Source of the DNA: Canna indica
Lineage: Eukaryota > Streptophyta > Magnoliopsida > Zingiberales > Cannaceae
Assembly: GCA_034359265.1 (NCBI GenBank)
Contig: CP136896.1
Span: forward strand, 7,347,501-7,411,500
Direction: 5' to 3'
DNA length: 64,000 nucleotides
Below the pieces are notes generated by a model that was given only the letters and a program-made list of their open reading frames with translations, made no database searches and was not told where the DNA came from. The position numbers and the translations under genes were made by a program. This document shows, piece after piece, positions 56,554 through 64,000 of this stretch (position 1 is its first letter; the number at the start of each line of letters is the position of its first letter).

Positions 56554-59500
56554 ATGCTCGAAGCTTCGGCGATCAGCGATAATAACAATTCTCTGGCGAC
56601 TGCTTCGGCTCCGGCGATGAGGAATCCCCGACTACAACAGTCGGCGGCTGCTCGCAGAATGGCAGCTCGGGGGAAACAATCCCTGCGTCGTTCTACTCGA
56701 CGTCGCAGGATCATCCTTCCTCCCAAGCGTGACCAATCGATTGCAGAAAATCCCGTAAGTTCAAATTTTGTTGTTTTCATGTGTTTTTGATTCGCATTTA
56801 TGTTTTGAACCAATATTAGGGTTTATTTAAATCTGTCGTTAGAGCTTTGAGATTTCTTTTGAGATTTCTTATTTTTGAGTGTTTATTGTTATATTACTTG
56901 TTAATCTATATTAAAATTTTACTGTTAGCAGCTATGATTTAGTGTTTACTACTATGGTTTATAGAAATCATAATTTGGATGTTAGCAGCTATAAAAGAGC
57001 TATTTTTAATGTAATCTGGTTTATGTTGATGTAATCTGGTTTATGTTCATGTAATCTTCTTTATTGTTGATTTTTTATTCTGTATTAACTACTATTAGTA
57101 TACCCTGTTAGTATACTACTGTTACTGTATTCATACTGTTAGTATACTATTTTTTATTCTGTACTCATACTATTAGTATACTACTTTTATTCTGTATTCA
57201 TACTGTATACTACTGTTAGTATACTACTGTTATTCTTAAGTATGAATTGTGTAAGCATCAGGTTGCTTTGGATAGTAGCAATACTTCATCTTTAGATAAC
57301 ATTGATTATACTAGAAGCACAGTACATTGCACAATGCAGAAGGGCAAACACATGAGCAACCAACCATCTAGTTCTAGTTCTAGCAGCACTAGATCAAATC
57401 AATATCAGCTTGTTCGATTGGAAAGATCAAAACAAATAAAGATGACAAATAATAGTTCAATTTATGATCACTTTGTGCAAACGGGAAAGTCGGTTTGTAC
57501 AATGGCATATGCTCCGCAAGAAGAATAAATTCAACCAATTGTAGATCCATCATCTTCATCTTGGAGTGATTGGAATGAAGCAAATACCAACGAAGAACCA
57601 GTGACAGTACCCGTTGAACCAATTGCAGATGCTCCCCAATAAGAACTTGTTAAACCAATTACAGATGCTCCCCAAGAAGAACCTATTGAACCAATTATAG
57701 ATTCTCCTCAAGATTGGAGTGATTCAGATTTGCCTGAATTTGAAGATGAGGAATTAATGTCTAGTGAATTTGAAGATGGTTCGGATGAGAAATACATGGA
57801 AGCTAGAACCATTAAAAAAGAAGCTGCAGATGCTAAGAAAATTTAGGACAACAACTTAAGAGAAGCAGATCCATCTTCATCTTGGAGTGATTAGAATGAA
57901 ACAAATACCAATGAAGCAAGTACAAGTGAAGCAATACTAGTGACAGTACCTGTTCATGTTGGAGCTGACTTGCCTCCAACTGTGTTGAATGAAGCAATAC
58001 CAGTACGTGTTCATGTTGGAGCTGAATTTGAGTATGTGACGAGAGCTGACTTGCATCCAATTGGTTTGAATGAACTAGTGGTTAGTGACTATGAATCCAG
58101 TGATGATGAAGTGATTACACTGGAGACTAGTGCTGAGCTTGTAGATCCATCCTTCAATTCTCATGAAAGAAAAAGACGATGTGGCAAACTATACAATCCA
58201 AAGTGTAATAAGAAGGATGTTTCATTTGAAATTGGAATAAAATTTAAGTCCCCCCCACAATTTAAGGAAGCAGTTCAATTTTATTCATTGCACAATGGGG
58301 TGAATTTAAGATGGGTCTGAATATGTAAAGAACTAATGGAAGCCAAATGTGTGCCACGTGGAGTTGGAAGCCAAATGCACTGCCCGTGGAGGATATATGA
58401 AAGTTGGAAGCCAGGTGAAACCACATTCATCATCAGACTTGCATTGTTACACCAAGTGGTAATTGTTACACCAAGTGGTAATTTGAAATTTGAGGTTCAG
58501 TATATGGACAAGATACATGTTGTAAACCTTGGCAATCAGACTTGCACATATAGGAGGTGGGATCTCGGTGGGATACCTTGTAACCATGCAATTTCTTGCA
58601 TCAACTGGATGAAAGAGGACCCAGAGACATATATCAGTGATTACTTCAAGAGAGATGCTTATCTCAAGACTTATGAATTCTTTTTGGAACCATTAATTGG
58701 AAAGGATACTTGGCCGGTATGGATGCCCCCCATGTTTTGCCTCCGCATGTTAAGAAAATGTCGGGAAGACCAAAGAAAGTAAGAAGAAGAGAATTACATG
58801 AGGATGATAGTAACACAACAAGATACTCTAAACATGGTTCAATCATCAAGTGTCAAATATGTTTCCTTGAAGGCCATAACAGAAGAAGTTGCCCATTGAG
58901 GACACAAGGAGCTTCAACACATGCAGAGGAGGAGGTAAGTTGTCAATTGTGTGTTGTAGGGTCCATTTAATCAAATTTGACATTATCTAAGTATCTATAA
59001 CAGAAGAAGTTGTGCTTTCATTTATCAAATTTGAATTTATCTAAGTATCTATTTAACATGTGTTGTAGAGTCGAACAAGCCAGCCCAGTAAAGGCAAAGG
59101 AAGCAGAGGGAGGGGCAAAGGAGGAAGAGGGAGGGAAAGAGGTGAAGAAACACAATCCAGTACAATTCATGTAGAGGCAGATGTACCTTCAACCTCTAGT
59201 GGCAGAGGTAGAGGAAGAGCCTCAACATCTGGTGGCAGAGTTAGAGGAAGATCCTCAACCTCTAGTAGCAGAGGTAGAGGTAGAGCCTCAACAGTAAGTT
59301 CCTTGGTTTATATCTCATTATAGTATCAACATGTTCTAATTCATATCAATGATTATCTTAGTGTATAAACATTAATCATTTTTATATATAGGCAATGCAT
59401 AGAGAAAAAGCTATGACATTACAAGGATTTGGTGTGTTTACTGGAGAGGAGACACGAACCACTTATTACAGGGTAGTCCATTTGTTCAATTTATTCAGAT

Positions 59501-59680
59501 TCATTCCTAATCAGTTTACTTGTTCAATTTGTTCAGATGCCCGACAGTGGCTTGTCCATTTGTTCACCAAGAGGAGAATGAAGTGGATCAATCATCCGCG
59601 AACGCGATCGAAGAATTCATACTTTACAAGAAGACTTGAATGTAACACAAACATCTCAGAATTCTCCTAATGTTGGACAG
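56554..59680 (+). pseudogene. MuDR-type transposase with deleted catalytic core
   Basis: MULE transposases have an N-terminal MuDR DNA-binding domain, a DDE catalytic domain and a SWIM zinc finger. The plus strand shows an Arg-rich opening exon (from ATG 56554). An Asp/Glu/Pro-rich part (57240-58200) has repeated DAPQEEP-like words. The MuDR block IGIKFKSPPQFKEAVQFYSL lies at about 58218-58277 and CPWRIYESWKPGETTFII at about 58381. After FIIRLALLHQ the sequence jumps to FEVQYMDKIHVVNLGNQTC and the SWIM finger (C-x2-R-x-W..GGIPCNHAISC, near 58540-58600). About 300 residues carrying the DDE triad are therefore missing. A CCHC knuckle CQICFLEGHNRRSC (near 58852) and an RGRGR-rich tail follow. 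Stops at 57526, 57643, 57844, 57892 and 58318 also break the frame. Confidence 0.82.
58443..58480 (+). repeat. 19-bp tandem duplication at the transposase deletion junction
   Basis: attgttacaccaagtggta occurs at 58443-58461 and again, exactly, at 58462-58480. It sits where the N-terminal transposase block is joined to the SWIM region, so it probably marks the deletion or repair event. Confidence 0.85.
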
Positions 59681-59699
59681 AATGTAACACCAAGAGATG

Positions 59700-60584
59700 A
59701 TTAAAAGTATAATATGTGTTGGACAACATCTCAGAATTCACAAGCATGTGGATATTTGATATATACTATTTGGTTTAATATACTATTTTGATAGTATAAT
59801 GGTCATACTGTGGATATTTGGTTTAGTATTGTGATATTTTGAATGTGGATATGTATTGACAATATAAGTAGGTGTTAAAAATATTTCCACTTATTCGATT
59901 TAGTATAATGGATTGACAGTGTTTATTCCACTTATTTCCACTGATGAGTTTAATATAATGTGTGTTGAATGTATTTTAGAATGGATATGGTTTCAGTCTC
60001 AAATGTATCTTGAACAAAAACACCATTTAGAATGGATATGATTTCAGTCTCATTTTTGAGTAGATATTGCCACTGACCATTCCTTGTAGTAAGACAATAT
60101 TTTCGCATTGCTGTCTTCCTTTAGTTGTTTGTACTTTAGCTTAGTTGTTTGTACTTTAGCAAGGAGATAAAAATCATGGTAAAGTGAAACACTGCATTGT
60201 ATTTTGATACTACTACCATTATTGGAAAGTCTGTTGAGGTGATTCTGCAATTGTATTCAATCAAGAGAGTTGAGGAAATTTTTATTTGGTCTCAAATGTA
60301 TCCTGAAGTTTTTTTAGTCTCAAATGTATCATCAATTTAAATTTAGTCTCATATGTATTCGAATTTTGGTTGACATGAATAACCAATTTCACAATAAACA
60401 GTCATATTTCATAACCTGAACTGGCAATGAATCTCAGAATAATAAAATAACATGTACCATAACATTACCTATTACCATAACATCAACTATTTCATAACAC
60501 CTGAAGACTTCAAGACTTCAAGACTTACATCTTCATTTGACATCAAAATACTTCAACATACATCAAAGTAGATCAAAAGATACA
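59700..60584. other. Spacer between the two convergent MULE genes
   Basis: AT-rich, containing degenerate repeats of tctcaaatgtatcctgaa-like words (59997, 60290-60330) and an 18-bp tandem repeat ttagttgtttgtactttagc near 60121-60160. No gene is seen. Convergent transcripts should terminate here. Confidence 0.4.
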
Positions 60585-63253
60585 TCATGCCCATGACATG
60601 AACACTTGAACTATCCTGTGATACCCGTGATTTTTCCTAATTTAATCGAAATGTTTACATCGGGAAAATTTGGATGCGCATCGGAGCGAGTTGGAGGAAG
60701 TGCCGGATAATATGATTTAATGTGAGACCTTTGCGCGTGTTTAATATTTTATGTTTTGGGTATTAGTCGAGTTGAGTTGAATTCGACGACTCGATCAGAA
60801 CCCAATTCAGACGAGTTTTGGTTGAGTTAAGTAGAACCATGGGTTAGGTTAAGTTAGGGGTGAAAATGTAAAAAATGAAAAAAATATAAATATAAAATAT
60901 AAAAGAGGGGTTATTGAATGGTGCAGTTGGGGGAGCCGCACACATCCGAGAAACCCGACTCTCGACAAGGGGGCGGCGCAGGAGGCGACGGGAGTGGTTG
61001 CCGCCGGACCAATTGCCGACGCTGACGATCATCGGCACCAGGAACGTTAAGGGCATCTTCTACTTTGCTTTCCCTTGCCAGTGGGTGGTTAAATCCTTGC
61101 CAAAATTCATGGTTTCTTCCCTCATCTTGCCGCTCCTCACCATGAAGAAATCTGGAAATTTCCTTGAGGATTTTAATCCTTTCTTCAATTGGGTTTGATT
61201 GTGGATTCTTATACCAATTCTTATTTGAAATTTGGGATTTAATGTGTATAAATATTAGACATTGGAAAATTTGATTTTGTGTGGCCACTGACGGTCATGA
61301 ATAAATCTTGAAGTTTCTCTTGTTAAATGGATTTCTTCTTTGGTTGTGTGATTAGCCTTCTTGGTAGGTAAATTATATTCTTGGGTCAATTGGTAAGTGT
61401 GATTAAATGTAGCAATTGAAGACTTTAAAATTTTGGTTGTATGGCCGCATGTTTCTCTTCTTCTTGTAGCCGAATTGTATGAAATGTGAAATCAATGATA
61501 TATGTCAATGCCTTATTCCTTAATTTCTTTATTGTTAGCATCTACTGTTATTGTAGATTGAGTTGGCATGAAAACTTGAACTATACTTAAAGTTTTAGTA
61601 GACATTTTAAGTATAATAAGTAAGTATTCCTTTGTTCTTTTAGAAAAGTTAGTAGAGACTCAATGAATTAGGATACTATAGATTAAGTGTAGAAATCATA
61701 GTGAGAAAGGAATGGTTAGTCATGGGGTTGTATCACGGGTGTTATCTATAAATTTTAGACTTCTATGTAGAAATCTCTAAATTTAGATATTTCATTCAGT
61801 TTGGAAATCTTAAACTACACTCTTGTAGGATACAAGCACTTGGTATTAAATGGTGTAGGGATACTGGTTTATATTAAATGCTTATGGTATTGGTGCATTC
61901 ATTATTTTCTTTGTAACATGCTTGTGTTTATGGACGAGATGGGGGTTCAGTTGGGCTGATCAGCGGGGGAGGTGTGGACCGGGAACCTCGTCAGTGAGCC
62001 ACGCTGACGACGGACCTAGAGTGGTACTGGTTGGAGGGTTTTCCTAACTAATTGGGGTTACTGAGGCTAGAGGGCCTGCCTAGCTCAGGAACCATGGGCG
62101 GGAAGCTCACTGGGCATGTCCTAGTGACCGACTCGTATTGTTTGAAAATATACTTGTATAAATGTGTGGTTTCTTTTCTTTATGGGATATGTATGGGTTG
62201 GTTTAGAATTACATAGATAAAATGGTTTAATTCTAGATTTAAGAAATTATCCATGTACTTTGATACTGGTTGGATTATGGTATAAAAATGATCTATTATG
62301 TTATTATTATGCATCTTATACAACTATATAGTTGTGGATCGTGGTAGGCTCCGGACCGAGCCACTCACTAAGTCTAATGTGGACTTACCATTTTGTTTTA
62401 TTGTTTTTTTTTTAGCACCAGGTCAGAACCAGTAGCGATACTGGAGTACTGGGTAGCGTAGTTGGGAGCAACGGGTTCAGGGCAGATCTCGTGATAAGTC
62501 GGAGTTAGAGTTAGGCTTGTGGTCGAGTTTAGAAAGAGTCTTGTAGTGAGATTTATTGTTTCTCTTTTCCATTCATTGTTTCAAAACATTCTTTGAAGTT
62601 TGTTTCAGTTGGATATTCATATTTTCGCACTTTCTTTAATAGTGAATTGGATTATTTCATTTATATAATTTTATTGGTCATTAGCGTTTTAATAAAATAA
62701 AAGTTTGGTTTATCTATGTGGTTTGTGGTTTTGAGTTAGGCTTCGGGGTGTGGTTGTATACCCTGGCCGGTCACATCATTCTAGAATTGGGGTGTGACAC
62801 ATCCAAGCACAAATGATAACATAAATATACATCTTCATTGTCCTGATTGACATTTTCAATTCTTCATATTGCTTCTCCAACTTATTCACTTTATAGTAGA
62901 GGATTGTTGTCTTCTCTTGGAGTAAGTTGATTTTCTCTGTAAGTAACTCATCGTGATTCCGTGTAAGTTCCTCGCGCTCAGAATATTCATCATGCCAAAC
63001 AAAAAAACCACAATTATCTTCTCTTTTCTACAAGAATACATTGTGTTTTAATAAATACATTGGAACCAAAATTTAATACTTCAATACAACACTCAACACT
63101 TACCTTCCAATGGGCACATCTCCAAAATCGTCTCCCATGATTTTTTCTGGTTTTTGAAATTAAAATCTGAGCTTCAATTGAGTGATAGCACATAGGTCTG
63201 TTTAAAATCGAGGAAACTGATGCTTCCTCTATCTCATTGTTCGTTGATGTCAT
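60585..63253 (-). pseudogene. GRF zinc-finger, coiled-coil, tail-anchored protein encoded by the MULE, split by a solo LTR
   Basis: I read it as the family of small plant GRF-type zinc-finger proteins often labelled At4g04775-like; their function is unknown. Exon 1 is 63253-63104 (50 codons, MTSTNNEIEEASVSSILNRP start). A GT-AG intron follows and exon 2 starts at 63027. The zinc ligands fit C22, H24, C46 and C56 around KNHGRRFWRC and NCGFFVWHDEYSER. A heptad-rich Glu/Lys/Leu coiled coil (NLLQEKTTILYYKVNKLEKQ) and a hydrophobic C-terminal helix (MYIYVIICAW) follow. An LTR interrupts the last segment at 62799/60617. Removing the LTR and one target duplication keeps the frame open to a TGA at 60587-60585, giving 134 residues. 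So only the LTR disables it. It faces the transposase gene, as mudrB faces mudrA in maize MuDR. Confidence 0.75.
60617..62799 (+). mobile_element. Solo LTR, Ty3/gypsy-like, 2.2 kb
   Basis: The segment starts tgtgatacccgtgatt and ends ggggtgtgaca, the TGTGA...TGACA ends common in plant gypsy LTRs. It is flanked by tatcc (60612-60616) and catcc (62800-62804), a 4/5 duplication. The open frame of the interrupted GRF gene across the flanks independently supports these ends. No gag-pol, PBS or second LTR is present. A possible TATA box (gtataaata) lies near 61246. The strand is inferred from this box only. Confidence 0.72.
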
Positions 63254-63659
63254 TGCTTCCTCTAGGCAATAATGAGCTAAATTAACAGTGAGCTCCTTAC
63301 AATGATAATATAGAGTTAGCTCCTTACAATGATAATTAACACTGAGATAAATTACAGTGAGGTTCAGTAACAATGATAAATTATAATGAGTTAAATGAAA
63401 TGATCTTACCAGGTGAACCAAACCAAGCCGTCGAGGATAGAAGACTAGCTCACAAAAACTAACCGACGACGACTTAGGGATTTGAGGTGATGCTTCGTCA
63501 ATGAATAAGAGCTCGGGGGAGTTGGTTCGTCGAGGATTTGGCGCTCGGGGGAGATGCTCGTCGAGGATTTGGCGCTCGAGGGAGCTGCTCGTCGAGGATT
63601 TGGCGCTCGGGGGCACTGGGGGAGCTGCTCGACTTAGGGATTCTTTGCCGAGGCTATCG

Positions 63660-64000
63660 AGATGAGGAGATTTAGGGCAAAATGTGGGGCGGTTGGGATT
63701 TATTTTAGGGCTTTTCTGATGTCCACGTGTGCTTCACACGTGGACAAGTCAAAACAACGTTTTAAAAAAATTGAAAAAATAATTTTTTAATCAACGTGTG
63801 GAGCACACGTGGACATCGAAAAAGGTTTTGAAAAAAAAGGAATTTTTTATTCGGTTCCGAATAAAAAAATATTTTTTTATTACACGTGTACATGCCACGT
63901 GGTAGGGTTAACGAGGTAGCTGACGAAATTTTGACGGAGAGATGCAATTGATACAAATGTGATAGTTGAGGATGCAATTTGGAAAAGTCAAAATTCATGA
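63660..64000 (-). repeat. Right TIR of the two-gene MULE (incomplete)
   Basis: Complementary to 56206-56520. The outermost 48 bp lie beyond the window. Confidence 0.85.

Larger units (their letters stand above)
56158..64000. mobile_element. Large two-gene MULE, right end cut by the window edge
   Basis: The left end gggtaattacctgaatat (56158) is followed by a long TIR of about 360 bp. Its inverted copy occupies about 63660-64000 and still has about 48 bp to go at the window edge. Shared blocks include tccaaattgcatcctcaact, ttttttattcg..accgaataaaaaatt and tgtccacgtgtg. Inside are a plus-strand MuDR-type transposase gene (56554-59680) and a minus-strand GRF zinc-finger gene (60585-63253), arranged convergently. 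A solo LTR (60617-62799) is nested in the second gene. The expected 9-bp duplication would be ataaaaata, the bases just before 56158, but its partner lies outside the window. Confidence 0.85.

Overview
The window is nuclear DNA of a flowering plant. The evidence is GT-AG introns of 70 to 8,500 bases, plant-specific protein families (FLYING SAUCER type E3 ligase, CAR-type C2 protein, purine permease) and nested plant transposons (CACTA, MULE, hAT, L1-type LINE, LTR and Au-like SINE copies). I cannot place the species. The zinc-knuckle-first layout of the LINE ORF1 and some residues of the eEF1B-gamma copy lean weakly towards a monocot.

Layout. 1-1451: one end of a reverse-oriented, internally deleted CACTA element, inserted into the ORF1 of a decayed L1-type LINE (1452 to about 7120). 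7803-10246: a non-autonomous MULE with TIRs of about 150 bp and a perfect 9-bp target duplication, carrying a nested solo LTR (8169-9642). 10.3-13.1 kb: AT-rich repeat relics. 13275-15866: an intron-containing eEF1B-gamma copy with two frameshifts and a nonsense codon. 16511-17814: an intact three-exon CAR-type C2 gene on the minus strand. 19071-26495: an end-to-end CACTA element with both TIRs, a TAT duplication and two decayed genes. 29337-50102: an intact 14-exon minus-strand gene for a FLY1/FLY2-type multi-membrane RING E3 ligase, whose introns hold most of the MITEs and SINEs. The largest intron contains a 4.1-kb hAT element with a nearly complete transposase. 50.4-56.1 kb: a LINE RNase H tail, a purine-permease relic, and hAT-like and MULE-like MITEs. 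56158-64000: a large MULE cut by the window edge, with a MuDR-type transposase that has lost its catalytic core and a convergent second gene for a GRF zinc-finger, coiled-coil, tail-anchored protein. That second gene is split by a 2.2-kb solo LTR.

Only two host genes look functional: the C2/CAR gene (calcium-dependent membrane binding, ABA signalling in characterised members) and the FLY-type E3 ligase (endomembrane ubiquitination). Everything else is transposon or relic. The most informative observations are one hAT family caught as a master copy plus three deletion derivatives, each with recognisable 8-bp duplications; the two-gene convergent MULE; and the disabled eEF1B-gamma copy. All protein calls come from reading translations by eye; no database search was run.
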